Shown here piece after piece: positions 39,863-47,787 of a stretch of 64,000 bases of DNA (its first letter is position 1; every line of letters begins with the position of its first letter). Below the pieces are notes generated by a model. It was not told where the DNA came from, did not search any database, and worked only from the letters and a program-made list of their open reading frames with translations. The stretch spans positions 111,149 through 175,148 of IMG/VR virus record IMGVR_UViG_3300038856_000064; one strand, written 5' to 3'. The position numbers were made by a program, and so were the translations under genes. This DNA comes from a virus.

Positions 39863-40295
39863 TCTCAAAGGCTGGAACACCCAGCCTACTCTGGCTTGCC
39901 CGCCGCCCATATCGCTACATTATAAGACTCCTACAAACGACCCCTAGAACTATACCACATATAAGGGAGACCCCTGGCGTACTTTCTGAGTACTCTTATA
40001 GTTTTCTTCTAGAGGGTCTTACCTACAGGTGCCGCGCACATTCAACATCGCCTTGTGTTATTTGTTCTAGATGTCTCTCTCAACCTAACTTAAACTTAAA
40101 CTTAGTCAAGCACACTAGCTAAGGCGCTGTGTGCGCTGGCATGTTTCGTTGCGGCTAATACTATTAGTATGTGTCTAGAATTTAAATTCGTGCGTGAAAT
40201 GTCTTGTTTTCTGATCGTGCGTCTCATTTTGAGAAAATGTGGGGAAAATCACGGGAAGTTTGGCTCTAGGTGCATATCTGTGATAGATTACGACC
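39863..40295 (+). other. Gene-free stretch: module copy 9, tandem ACTTAA repeat
   Basis: Holds module copy 9 (hairpin GGCTGG-aacac-CCAGCC, 39870-39886; CATATCG at 39908-39914). On the minus strand there are TATAAT eight bases before ATATG and a TATAGT box. Near 40088 ACTTAA is repeated in tandem (CTTAAACTTAAACTTAG), and dense CTAG sites occur. The AT-rich repeat could belong to an origin or operator; no gene is seen. Confidence 0.4.
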
Positions 40296-40709
40296 ATGAT
40301 TCAAGCTCTCAGAAACGCTAATCCTGTACAGATATGGATCGCGCAGACATTTAATACGACCGTGCCCCTGTCCGATGGCAGAACTATTGTTGTGCGGTTC
40401 GATTTGTCTAGTTGTGATATTTTTTATGACCCACTAGAAAAGATGAGATTAGCAAAGGCTTACAGGGTCGAGGAGTCGGTTGTGGATTTTATTCAGATTG
40501 AGATGAATGAGATTGGCACGGCGGTTTATGATTCGGGCACAGTATCTATTTATATTCTAGATGCTCTGGAGGCAAAAGACTGGAATCGTGCGAATAGTTT
40601 ACTGGGACTGCTTGCTAAGTCTCTAGTTGCAATTGACTTAGACAAATCTCAAATATGGGACAAATGGTTCGACAAAGTATATTCCTACATAAAAGAGAAT
40701 TCGTCATAG
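40296..40709 (+). CDS. Hypothetical protein
   Basis: 137 residues, mixed alpha/beta, starting MIQALRNANPVQIWIAQTFN. ATG follows TAGATT by six bases (GTGATAGATTACGACC), again near-leaderless, with a TCTAGGTG box upstream. Function unknown. Confidence 0.55.
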   Translation: MIQALRNANPVQIWIAQTFNTTVPLSDGRTIVVRFDLSSCDIFYDPLEKMRLAKAYRVEESVVDFIQIEMNEIGTAVYDSGTVSIYILDALEAKDWNRANSLLGLLAKSLVAIDLDKSQIWDKWFDKVYSYIKENSS

Positions 40710-40763
40710 TTGGCGATAAATGGGCGAAATGGGGTGGAATTCGTCAGGAGTGGCGATAATTCG
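40697..40763 (+). repeat. Direct repeats at the end of the 40296 gene
   Basis: GAATTCGTCATAGTTGGCGA (40697) recurs as GAATTCGTCAGGAGTGGCGA (40737), exactly 40 bases apart; both continue TAA. A third half-copy (AATTCGTTGG) follows at 40758. It looks like binding-site repeats. Confidence 0.5.
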
Positions 40764-41153
40764 TTGGAAACGCGATTCCTTATTATCTCAGGATAAGGCG
40801 TGAGTTAAGTTTAATTGCCCCTCAGCTCCCAAAAACGTTTTCACCCGTTCATGTTTCCCCCCTCTATATTTGTTTCTCTTGTTGTTTCTTTGGTTGTACT
40901 AGTAATACCTAAGACATCTAGAGGATCTAAGTATAGTTGTAGTAAACTTTTATGTCCTTTTTGGTTCTTCCAGATTTATCCCTTTTACGAGGGTATTTAT
41001 CATGCGTTTTGTGGCGTTCGTGGTAGTATGAACTGACGAACAGCCCGCGCGGGAACACCTAAACCACCTAGGATAAAATCCTCAAATTTCTCACCCCATC
41101 CTGTATATCTGGTGTATACTGACTGTAGCTGAAACAGCACAGGTGAACGTAAC
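40710..41153 (+). other. Gene-poor stretch with possible membrane ORF
   Basis: Contains the direct repeats, a possible 61-residue frame 40851-41036 (membrane segment SIFVSLVVSLVVLVIP, no ribosome-binding site), the palindrome CCCGCGCGGG near 41046 and TATACT at 41115-41120, about 34 bases before the next gene. Nothing else recognisable. Confidence 0.35.
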
Positions 41154-41216
41154 ATGATCGACGCTAAAGAACTCGAAACCGTATTCACTTCTTGTCTTTT
41201 TTATGAGGACAACTAG
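41154..41216 (+). CDS. 20-residue acidic peptide
   Basis: MIDAKELETVFTSCLFYEDN, with AGGTGA upstream and ending GAC AAC TAG. It lies in a leader between TATACT and 41219 and could be a leader peptide or real mini-gene. Confidence 0.35.
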   Translation: MIDAKELETVFTSCLFYEDN

Positions 41217-41218
41217 AG

Positions 41219-41452
41219 ATGAATCCACGCTATATCGCCTACGCTAAGGCTCATGGTAAAACGCCTGATGCTATGCTAGCCCATGATAAAAAAGAATGGC
41301 CCGGTGGCTGTATGACCGGATTTATTCTCTGGATGCGCGAGCAGAAAGGCGCATTTCGTAAGGCATCCCCTGAATCATTCTATATGGTAGGTGGGGCGCT
41401 TACTGAAATTGCAGACCAGGAAGCTTGGGATAACTTTTTACAGAACCAATAA
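41219..41452 (+). CDS. Small hypothetical protein
   Basis: 77 residues; ATG two bases after the previous TAG in CAACTAGAGATG. Helical, Trp/Ala-rich (WPGGCMTGFILWMREQKGAF). No family recognised. Confidence 0.55.
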   Translation: MNPRYIAYAKAHGKTPDAMLAHDKKEWPGGCMTGFILWMREQKGAFRKASPESFYMVGGALTEIADQEAWDNFLQNQ

Positions 41453-41467
41453 CAACTAGAAAATAAG

Positions 41468-41680
41468 ATGTATACTACACTTACAGAACTAATTTCCGCG
41501 CTTCAGAAACTTGCCGCAGAAGGTCACGGTGATCTTCCCGTGTATGCCACTCACGGTGCCTCTGGTGCTTCTGATCCAGTTGGCAGTCCCGATATCCAGA
41601 AAACTACCGGAGCGGAGCTTGGGGAGCTTTGTGAGCTTGACGTCGGCACTCCCTATGTGGATATCTACATCGGCAACTAG
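41468..41680 (+). CDS. Small hypothetical protein
   Basis: 70 residues. TTLTELISALQKLAAEGHGD then LPVY is a pattern of short phage proteins of unknown role. Start in AACTAGAAAATAAGATG with no Shine-Dalgarno. Ends Gly-Asn-TAG. Confidence 0.55.
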   Translation: MYTTLTELISALQKLAAEGHGDLPVYATHGASGASDPVGSPDIQKTTGAELGELCELDVGTPYVDIYIGN

Positions 41681-41685
41681 ATAAA

Positions 41686-41820
41686 ATGGCTTCCGACTTA
41701 CGCTGTCCATACTGTGACGAAAATCTTGGCAAGGATACAGAAAATCCTCGCTTAGCTTACTGTTCAACATGTGGTGAAGGGGATATTAAAAATCCTCGGG
41801 GATATAAAAATGACAACTAG
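41686..41820 (+). CDS. 44-residue zinc-ribbon protein
   Basis: LRCPYCDENLG and YCSTCGEGD give a four-Cys zinc ribbon. Starts six bases after the previous stop and ends GAC AAC TAG. Likely a small nucleic-acid or protein-binding knuckle. Confidence 0.6.
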   Translation: MASDLRCPYCDENLGKDTENPRLAYCSTCGEGDIKNPRGYKNDN

Positions 41821-41830
41821 AGATAATAAA

Positions 41831-42199
41831 ATGGATAAGAAGCAACTACTTGAGCGTATCGCCTTACTGTTGGGCGAATACGAGGAGCAGGGTGACGGAA
41901 AGATCGTCGGATGTTATTTTGAGGATGAGAACGATATTATCCACGAATATAGCGGACAATCTTTTATGGCATGGGATCCAGGATTCGGGATCGGGAAGGT
42001 GAATATCAACTCAAGTCGCCCCGAAGAACTCACCGAAGAGGAAGGGGATAAACCAATCCTAAAGAGTCAACATGTGACTATTAAAGCTGGTTCGAACATT
42101 GTCGTAAACGGCAGGCGAATGATTCTCGCGGAGGATCAATCTTTCTACCCTTCTAATTCAGGCGAGGGGATCCGAGTTTTTGCCGAACCGGCGCGATAG
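41831..42199 (+). CDS. Hypothetical protein
   Basis: 122 residues from ATG 41831, in CAACTAGAGATAATAAAATG. Helical N-terminus (MDKKQLLERIALLLGEYEEQ), beta-rich rest. No family recognised. Confidence 0.5.
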   Translation: MDKKQLLERIALLLGEYEEQGDGKIVGCYFEDENDIIHEYSGQSFMAWDPGFGIGKVNINSSRPEELTEEEGDKPILKSQHVTIKAGSNIVVNGRRMILAEDQSFYPSNSGEGIRVFAEPAR

Positions 42200-42247
42200 C
42201 CTTGAGATATTCATTATTAGGGAGTTAGGGCAACTAGAAATATTAAA

Positions 42248-42493
42248 ATGGTAAATTTTATCGCACAGAATACCGAGGATTTTACGCCTGCTGTAAAGGC
42301 CGTTGTTCAGTTCGTGAAAGAAGAAACTGGCGAATGTCAGTGGATTACTCCAGCCGTTAGTGGTCCCGGAGGATGCGTCTATGAAGGCGTGGAGCCGGAT
42401 TGTTTTATGGTCTACGTGGCAGGTAGAAAGGTTAATATTCTGCTTTCGGAAGATCCAGATCGGGCAATTAAGCAAGTCAGGGGGATTCAATGA
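42248..42493 (+). CDS. Hypothetical protein
   Basis: 81 residues; start context CAACTAGAAATATTAAAATG resembles that of 41831, without a Shine-Dalgarno site. Mixed alpha/beta. Overlaps the next gene (ATGA). Confidence 0.5.
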   Translation: MVNFIAQNTEDFTPAVKAVVQFVKEETGECQWITPAVSGPGGCVYEGVEPDCFMVYVAGRKVNILLSEDPDRAIKQVRGIQ

Positions 42494-42717
42494 CTAAGAA
42501 TAGACTAGTTATGACTATGGTGTTGTTATTGGCGTCATATAGTGCGGAACCTACCCCATCAAAATATGATCTTGGACAGTTGGTTTTGCTAAAAACAGGA
42601 GAAATCGGTATAATCGTAGTAGTTAAACCACGCTACAAGTCCTACTGGGTACGAACCGTTATGGCGGGTAGGGTATACATCGAAGAATTTGAAATCGAAA
42701 AGGTAGTAGATAAATGA
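42490..42717 (+). CDS. Hypothetical protein with hydrophobic N-terminus
   Basis: 75 residues. MTKNRLVMTMVLLLASYSAE looks like a signal peptide or anchor, and the rest (LGQLVLLKTGEIGIIVVVKP) like a small KOW/SH3 barrel. Possibly a membrane or exported barrel. Overlaps both neighbours by 4 bp. Confidence 0.5.
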   Translation: MTKNRLVMTMVLLLASYSAEPTPSKYDLGQLVLLKTGEIGIIVVVKPRYKSYWVRTVMAGRVYIEEFEIEKVVDK

Positions 42718-42917
42718 ATGACAAAATACGAGCCCGCTGCGCCGTGCCTGATGCTCCATGGACTAAGTGTTATCTTTGTATGAAACCACTTAAAACCTGC
42801 GAAAGGCCATACGATATGAATGGTGACTATATTTGTCCCGTACATACTGATGGTTCCGAAAACAGTGATGGGTACTGGGTTTGTAATAAGTGTTCTGAAC
42901 AAGATAGTGACAACTAG
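42714..42917 (+). CDS. Small zinc-finger protein
   Basis: 67 residues. KCYLCMKPLKTC, YICPVHTDG and WVCNKCSEQD provide six Cys and a His for one or two zinc sites. Ends GAC AAC TAG ATG with the next gene starting at once. Confidence 0.6.
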   Translation: MNDKIRARCAVPDAPWTKCYLCMKPLKTCERPYDMNGDYICPVHTDGSENSDGYWVCNKCSEQDSDN

Positions 42918-43154
42918 ATGAAAATCTTGGATATATCTCTGAAGGGTGATACGCTCAGGTTTACCGCCGAAATTCGGGGAAGTAAAGTCACCTCATCCGT
43001 AAAAGACGTCGGTGAAGATCTATTGTTTGGCAAGCTTGTCAGGCGTATCCATGTAAATGACGACTTTCATGCTGGCTTGCGTTGGGCGTTTCGTGATGAT
43101 ATTAATGAGTTGCGAATTTTACTTAACGAGAAACTAAACGAGCAAACTAGATGA
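42918..43154 (+). CDS. Small hypothetical protein
   Basis: 78 residues, beta-rich then helical. Starts directly on the previous TAG's next base; ends in AAACTAGATG overlapping the next start. Confidence 0.5.
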   Translation: MKILDISLKGDTLRFTAEIRGSKVTSSVKDVGEDLLFGKLVRRIHVNDDFHAGLRWAFRDDINELRILLNEKLNEQTR

Positions 43155-43462
43155 ATATTCTAGATAGATATCGTCCACAATACACACACGATTGTGATGC
43201 CTGTCGCTTTATCTTTCGAGAGGGCGAGATGGATCTCTATTGGTGTAATGGCGCAGGGGGCGGGAGCGTGATCGTCCGGAAGGGCGACGAACCATTTTGT
43301 TACTACAGCGCAGACGTAATGACAGTGCTTATGACTGATGCAGATAGTCCCGTTGTCAAAATTTGTCGAAAAGTTGTTGCATATATCACGAGACATGGTA
43401 TACTAGATATATCAGTAAACAACGAACAACTAGAAGCCTGGGATCTAGCGTTTAAAGACTAA
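43151..43462 (+). CDS. Hypothetical protein
   Basis: 103 residues. CDACRFIFREGEMDLYWC is a possible metal site early on. Contains an in-gene CAACTAGA (Gln-Leu-Glu). Stop overlaps the next ATG. Confidence 0.5.
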   Translation: MNILDRYRPQYTHDCDACRFIFREGEMDLYWCNGAGGGSVIVRKGDEPFCYYSADVMTVLMTDADSPVVKICRKVVAYITRHGILDISVNNEQLEAWDLAFKD

Positions 43463-43611
43463 TGTTTTTTCTTCGATGTCAAAAATGTAAGGATGCTGCG
43501 TGCGCAACTTTGGTAGTGACCGAGGGGTCAGTTACTAAACACTATTGGGTTTGTGTGCATTGCTGGTATAGTCTTACTCCTAGGGAAAATTGGGGAGATA
43601 TAGAGCTATGA
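43462..43611 (+). CDS. 49-residue zinc-ribbon protein
   Basis: FLRCQKCKDAACATLVV and VCVHCWYS form a four-Cys ribbon. TAATG overlap with the previous gene and ATGATG overlap with the next. Confidence 0.55.
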   Translation: MFFLRCQKCKDAACATLVVTEGSVTKHYWVCVHCWYSLTPRENWGDIEL

Positions 43612-43835
43612 TGGTTACTTGGGCAGCAGTAGATATTTCTGATGATGCCATAAAGACGAGTGCGGGAATCGCAAGCTTTATGATCCTTGTCATTAAGGAT
43701 TATGAAATTGTGGCACGCTTTCCGTATATGTCAACACTGGAACACGCTAAGAACGAGGCAAAACGTCTACTAGACTGTTTCGTTGAAGGGCACTCCATTA
43801 TCTTGGGAGCGCATTGGGAGACTGAAAAGGTATAA
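43608..43835 (+). CDS. Small hypothetical protein
   Basis: 75 residues. Beta-hairpin-like start (VTWAAVDISDDAIKTSAGIA), then helix. Ends four bases before the next gene. No family recognised. Confidence 0.5.
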   Translation: MMVTWAAVDISDDAIKTSAGIASFMILVIKDYEIVARFPYMSTLEHAKNEAKRLLDCFVEGHSIILGAHWETEKV

Positions 43836-43839
43836 ACTA

Positions 43840-44022
43840 ATGACCACTAACTTTCTAGTTGCTATGACAATCGTGATGATTGTACTTATCGTCTCGTCAC
43901 TACTTAAAGAACCAGACCAATATAATGAGGTAACGATTCGTGGCGTACAACTACATATTGGACTTACCATGATGATGTGGATGAGCCTTTATCATATGCT
44001 GGAACTTATTTCTAATGGATGA
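43840..44022 (+). CDS. Small membrane protein, two spans
   Basis: 60 residues with TNFLVAMTIVMIVLIVSS and LHIGLTMMMWMSLYHMLELI as membrane helices. Function unknown; overlaps the next gene by 8 bp. Confidence 0.55.
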   Translation: MTTNFLVAMTIVMIVLIVSSLLKEPDQYNEVTIRGVQLHIGLTMMMWMSLYHMLELISNG

Positions 44023-44299
44023 CGAGCATGACTTTTGTTTTAAAAAGAAAGATGGCACTTATATCGACGTAGTGCAATTCTTTGATAGCACCTGGGGTAT
44101 TCTCGTTGGAGAAAAATGGGTACAGGAAGGACTTAAAACTAGAGAAGAAGCTAGTGCTATCGCATTAGAATTGCTAGGCTTTAAGGACTTGAATAAGCCG
44201 CCCTATAATTGCGAAGATTGTTTCTGCACCATAATTTGTTCTAATTGTGAAAAATGGCCAAGTATGCCATGCTCGGACATTTGTGACCAGTGCTGCTAA
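44015..44299 (+). CDS. Cys-rich small protein
   Basis: 94 residues. The last 35 hold nine Cys (CEDCFCTIICSNCEKW, CSDICDQCC), enough for two zinc ions or disulfides. The N-terminal part (FKKKDGTYIDVVQFFDSTWG) is beta-rich. Confidence 0.55.
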   Translation: MDDEHDFCFKKKDGTYIDVVQFFDSTWGILVGEKWVQEGLKTREEASAIALELLGFKDLNKPPYNCEDCFCTIICSNCEKWPSMPCSDICDQCC

Positions 44300-44302
44300 G
44301 AT

Positions 44303-44962
44303 ATGTTGTTTACTCCAAAAATAGAAATTATTGGTAATGTAAATGGTAGTTATTCTGTAGATAGGCTATCGGAAGAGACTAGTGTTTATGCAGCCAGCCC
44401 TAATTTTGTTAGGCAGCACTGCGGGCCAATTGCTAATGATATTCTAGATGCCGTAAATCCATCCTACTACACCTTATGTGAAGAGCTGGGGATGCTTCCT
44501 AATATTGATATTAGGGTTCATCGCCTGAATATCGGTGAATATCCAGCTATCCCAGGATGGCACTGTGATGGGGTAAAGCGTGAAACTTATCATGGTCAAC
44601 CTAATCCTGACCAGATTTGTATTCGTGATACTGTATTATGTGTTGTGTCGATGGGGAGTATTTCTAATCCAGAAATTATAACAGAGCAACTAGAAATAGA
44701 TGTTATTAATCAAGGAGATGATTTTAAATTTTGGCAGTATGTAGATAGCAAAATCCCACATAATGTGGGTCGAATCGAAATGCCGGATGGACAGATTACC
44801 ATGATCGGAGAATCAACACTGCATCGCGTTATGCCCGCAAAAGAACGAGGATTTCGCTTATTCTTTCGAATGTCTATGTGGCATAATAATTATGTAGGCG
44901 ATGAAGGTAAGATCGCTAAACAGCAACAAGTCTACTTGCTTCAGGGTGAGAATGGATGGTAA
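44303..44962 (+). CDS. 2-oxoglutarate/Fe(II) oxygenase-like protein
   Basis: 219 residues. HRLNIGEYPAIPGWHCDGV gives an H-x-D pair (H87, D89), with a distal His (STLHRV, H174) and Arg (FRLFFRM, near 185-189): the 2-His-1-Asp plus Arg pattern of Fe(II)/2OG oxygenases. A paralogue lies at 57810-58412. The substrate is unknown; modified bases, nucleotides or proteins are all possible. Confidence 0.55.
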   Translation: MLFTPKIEIIGNVNGSYSVDRLSEETSVYAASPNFVRQHCGPIANDILDAVNPSYYTLCEELGMLPNIDIRVHRLNIGEYPAIPGWHCDGVKRETYHGQPNPDQICIRDTVLCVVSMGSISNPEIITEQLEIDVINQGDDFKFWQYVDSKIPHNVGRIEMPDGQITMIGESTLHRVMPAKERGFRLFFRMSMWHNNYVGDEGKIAKQQQVYLLQGENGW

Positions 44963-45417
44963 AGCCTCTAAGGCTCTACACCGATGGATCGTTAAATCCT
45001 GAAACTTTAGTCGCAGGATGGGCTTATCTTTTAGTTCATGGTGGTTGTGTCTTACTCGCAGAGTCGGGAACTTGCCATGGTGATTCTAATCACAGCGAAT
45101 ATATGGCAATTATTCAGGGTCTTCTAGCTGTCCCACCTACTACTAGAGTTCATGTAATCACTGACAGGAATGACGTTGGCGATATGGTGCAGCACCCGCA
45201 CCGTCAGAAATGCCGCTCAGGGCGTCTAGCATCCTATCGTAGGGCCATCTGCAAGATGATCCATCCCAGACACGTCAAGGTTAAGGTAATCGAATCTGGG
45301 GGCAGCCACTGGAGCCGTAGGGCAGATGATCTCGCACGACATGCTTGTGGACTAGTCACTAAGAATCAAAAGAAGAGAATTAGTAAGAAGCGTAACAAGA
45401 AATCTGTTGACAACTAG
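44956..45417 (+). CDS. Ribonuclease HI
   Basis: 153 residues. Acidic set as expected: YTDGSL (D10), HSEYMA (E48), ITDRND (D70), and SHWSRRADDLAR (His and Asp near 118-124). RNase HI removes RNA from RNA-DNA hybrids during replication. The C-terminus is very basic (KNQKKRISKKRNKK). Its last codons GAC AAC TAG hold the -35 box of the next promoter. Confidence 0.85.
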   Translation: MVKPLRLYTDGSLNPETLVAGWAYLLVHGGCVLLAESGTCHGDSNHSEYMAIIQGLLAVPPTTRVHVITDRNDVGDMVQHPHRQKCRSGRLASYRRAICKMIHPRHVKVKVIESGGSHWSRRADDLARHACGLVTKNQKKRISKKRNKKSVDN

Positions 45418-45435
45418 ACTAGATGGGGGTATAAT
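45407..45435 (+). promoter_or_regulatory. Full-consensus leaderless promoter
   Basis: TTGACA (45407-45412), 17 bases beginning ACTAGA, TATAAT (45430-45435), ATG after six bases at 45442. The best promoter match in the window, embedded in the RNase H stop. Confidence 0.85.
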
Positions 45436-45441
45436 GAAGGC

Positions 45442-45696
45442 ATGAACACAAAGCATATCATTGTGGTCTGGGAACTAATTCCGGAAGAAACCAAGTTTTA
45501 CAATCTCGTAGTTAGTCAAGAAGACGCGCAGTTAATTGAAGCTGCACATAACGACTACGTCAATACCGTAAATGAAACAGGTGCTGCCGAGTGGCTTTCG
45601 GAATATCTGGCGGATAAACAGCCTCTGGATATGGATAATGGTCCGTTTGATCTTACCGGAGAGGTTACGATCGTTCACTCTGGATTTATGATGTGA
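45442..45696 (+). CDS. Small hypothetical protein (leaderless)
   Basis: 84 residues, alpha/beta, starting MNTKHIIVVWELIPEETKFY. First gene of a new transcription unit. Overlaps the next start by 4 bp. Confidence 0.6.
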   Translation: MNTKHIIVVWELIPEETKFYNLVVSQEDAQLIEAAHNDYVNTVNETGAAEWLSEYLADKQPLDMDNGPFDLTGEVTIVHSGFMM

Positions 45697-45962
45697 AATA
45701 CATGAGATATCAAGTATTCGATAATGGAAAGCCCGCAGATTCTAGTGGGCATAAGGTTCATCCATCTTGGAATAATTCAATCTTTCCAACATATCATGAC
45801 GCCGTAAGGTATGTTGTTAAGTGGCTGGGGTGGGATTGGTGCAGTTCAGAAGATGATATCAATTCCTTAGCTATGTGTATCCGGAAGGATATTCATTATG
45901 ACTATAGTGGATATGGTGATGTCATCGAAATCCGTGACATTAAGGAAAATGAAGGGCAATAA
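45693..45962 (+). CDS. Small hypothetical protein
   Basis: 89 residues starting MKYMRYQVFDNGKPADSSGH, with a conserved-looking WLGWDWCSSEDD segment. No family recognised. Confidence 0.55.
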   Translation: MKYMRYQVFDNGKPADSSGHKVHPSWNNSIFPTYHDAVRYVVKWLGWDWCSSEDDINSLAMCIRKDIHYDYSGYGDVIEIRDIKENEGQ

Positions 45963-45977
45963 GAAAGAGGTAAAATT

Positions 45978-46358
45978 ATGTTTACAATCAATCAGCTTAG
46001 ACTCGGTGTTTTAATGATTCTTCTCCTAGTTGTAGGAGGGATGTGGGCCTACCCACAATACAACGTTTGGCAGAAGGGCCTATCTGGCCGCGCAAGGCTC
46101 GCAGAGGCCGAGCAGAGCCGCCAGATTGCTATCGAGGAGGCTAAGGCAATTAAGGAGTCGGCACAATTTAAAGCTGACGCTGAAGTCATCCGAGCTAGAG
46201 GTGTTGCTGAGGCTAATAGCATTATTGCTGATGGTCTAGGTGGACCAGATGGTTATCTTCGTTGGTTGTTTATCGAACAATTGGCGGGACGAAATGGTGA
46301 CACGATCTATATCCCGACAGAGGCTGGACTCCCAATTCTTGAGGCACGAAATAAGTAA
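45978..46358 (+). CDS. Prohibitin/SPFH-like C-terminal membrane protein
   Basis: 126 residues. One membrane helix (GVLMILLLVVGGMWAYP), then a charged helix of the SPFH/prohibitin coiled-coil type (LAEAEQSRQIAIEEAKAIKE, VIRARGVAEANSII) and a C-terminal YLRWLFIEQLAG. The SPFH domain itself is missing. AGAGG precedes ATG. Possibly forms membrane rings or scaffolds. Confidence 0.6.
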   Translation: MFTINQLRLGVLMILLLVVGGMWAYPQYNVWQKGLSGRARLAEAEQSRQIAIEEAKAIKESAQFKADAEVIRARGVAEANSIIADGLGGPDGYLRWLFIEQLAGRNGDTIYIPTEAGLPILEARNK

Positions 46359-46359
46359 T

Positions 46360-46614
46360 ATGAAAATTGAAGTCACTCTCAAGGATCCTGACGGATTTTA
46401 CCACGCTGTAGATGGTGCTGCAATCGAGGAATCTCTTCGCATTGGCAGTCTAGATGACTCCATCACAGAAGAAATTCAAGACCAAATCAAAGAAAGTAAG
46501 GAATCAGAGATCAACGAATTTCTATCTACCTGGGTAGAATACAACGAATATATTACTATTGTCTTTGATACAGAAACTGATACAGCTACCGTAAAGGTGC
46601 TAAAGGATAACTAA
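46360..46614 (+). CDS. Small acidic hypothetical protein
   Basis: 84 residues from ATG 46360, strongly acidic (SITEEIQDQIKESKESEINE). No family recognised. ATG immediately follows the previous TAA. Confidence 0.5.
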   Translation: MKIEVTLKDPDGFYHAVDGAAIEESLRIGSLDDSITEEIQDQIKESKESEINEFLSTWVEYNEYITIVFDTETDTATVKVLKDN

Positions 46615-46854
46615 ATGGAATTTAGAACACATTTGCTTTGTGAAAGAACTGGCCTTCATCATACTCTTAATTTTGTCATTAATAAGGATAAGGAGATTCT
46701 TGTTCTGAATAATGACAATAAGATCATCGCCAGACTTTCTTGTGATAGTATGAATAATGGAGACTATCCAATCGGAAAAGACTCTTTCTTCTTGATGTTT
46801 GAGCCGGAGGATGAGCCTGCTCTAGATAAGAATATCGCAACGAGCAGTGAGTGA
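46615..46854 (+). CDS. Small hypothetical protein
   Basis: 79 residues, beta-rich; begins right after the previous stop. Possible HNH-free Cys pair (LLCERTG, LSCDSM). Function unknown. Confidence 0.5.
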   Translation: MEFRTHLLCERTGLHHTLNFVINKDKEILVLNNDNKIIARLSCDSMNNGDYPIGKDSFFLMFEPEDEPALDKNIATSSE

Positions 46855-46859
46855 CAAAT

Positions 46860-47300
46860 ATGTGTGAACAATGTTTTCTCAATCCTCTTTATCTCGGTGA
46901 ATTTTTGCCAGGATTCTATCTAGGTAGGGCACGTCGCGATGGATATGAAGGGAAGAAGGGTGATTGGTTCTTGGTTAGGTGTAATGATCCCGATATTTAC
47001 TGGCGTGAGACACCTAGATTAAAAACGTCTTTTAAATCTGATAGCGAATATTATAATTCGATTACAACTTTTGCTCAAGATTTAAGCGAAAATGCATTAG
47101 ATTTTACATTTTCTCACGAGTTGGTTGAAATAGCGACTGAAACTGGTAGCTATAATAGGTTACGAGATGGCAACTTTGTGTTCCGTCTGTATGATTTATT
47201 GGCTAAATATATCGTTAAGGCCAATCCGGTAGTAGACGAACTAGTTTTTCCAGAATGGGAAAAAGATCATCCAACAGATCATACTATTGGCAAAGAATGA
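46860..47300 (+). CDS. Hypothetical protein
   Basis: 146 residues from ATG 46860 (a GTG at 46851 overlaps the previous stop). MCEQCF at the N-terminus, then beta and helical parts. TGA overlaps the next ATG. Confidence 0.5.
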   Translation: MCEQCFLNPLYLGEFLPGFYLGRARRDGYEGKKGDWFLVRCNDPDIYWRETPRLKTSFKSDSEYYNSITTFAQDLSENALDFTFSHELVEIATETGSYNRLRDGNFVFRLYDLLAKYIVKANPVVDELVFPEWEKDHPTDHTIGKE

Positions 47301-47392
47301 TATCGACTATTATAATCGTGGGGTTTATAACCCTCTTTGTTGTTCTAGATGTTCTTACTTGTCATCTAGGACTTGAAAATAATTACTACTAG
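47297..47392 (+). CDS. 31-residue membrane peptide
   Basis: MISTIIIVGFITLFVVLDVL: one membrane helix then a short polar end. Overlaps the previous stop (ATGA). Confidence 0.5.
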   Translation: MISTIIIVGFITLFVVLDVLTCHLGLENNYY

Positions 47393-47405
47393 AAAGGAAA
47401 ATAAA

Positions 47406-47618
47406 ATGGACCCAGCAATTCTACATCTTATCGTTCAAAAGACTATTGAGCTTATGGTAGCAAGCACACCTACAGCTCAAGCAATCATCGAAGAAATCCA
47501 TTCTCTAGTTGCCGAACTTCCTGTTGATCCGCCAGAGTGGCCACCCGCAGGACAGACTTGGCCTTCTTATTATGCCTCTTATCAGGCTTATCTCGATTTT
47601 CTAAATGACAATATGTGA
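47406..47618 (+). CDS. Small hypothetical protein with Pro-rich centre
   Basis: 70 residues. The start has one of the few canonical extended ribosome-binding sites here (CTAGAAAGGA). A helix is followed by PVDPPEWPPAGQTWPSYYAS. No family recognised. Confidence 0.55.
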   Translation: MDPAILHLIVQKTIELMVASTPTAQAIIEEIHSLVAELPVDPPEWPPAGQTWPSYYASYQAYLDFLNDNM

Positions 47619-47619
47619 T

Positions 47620-47787
47620 ATGAGAGACTATACAATTAGTGGAGTAACTGTTACCGCACGTCGTTATCGTACTGCCGTTCGGCGAGTGAGCGGGTATCTA
47701 CGTGGGGAGTTTGATATCACTGGCGCGACGATTCCTGCTAAGGATCGGACTCCGCCTGGCACACCTATGCGCAAGAAGAAATGCTAG
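47620..47787 (+). CDS. Small basic hypothetical protein
   Basis: 55 residues from ATG 47620 (an ATG at 47605 overlaps the previous gene). Basic, with C-terminal KDRTPPGTPMRKKKC. Overlaps the ligase start by 7 bp. Confidence 0.45.
   Translation: MRDYTISGVTVTARRYRTAVRRVSGYLRGEFDITGATIPAKDRTPPGTPMRKKKC

Noticed and set aside
31793-39914. CRISPR-like array formed by the nine modules
   Set aside because: Spacing is irregular, genes lie between copies, and the repeats vary in sequence; no cas genes.
40083-40105. Tandem ACTTAA as a replication origin
   Set aside because: Only three short units, no flanking iterons or replication initiator gene nearby; left as a note in the gene-free stretch.
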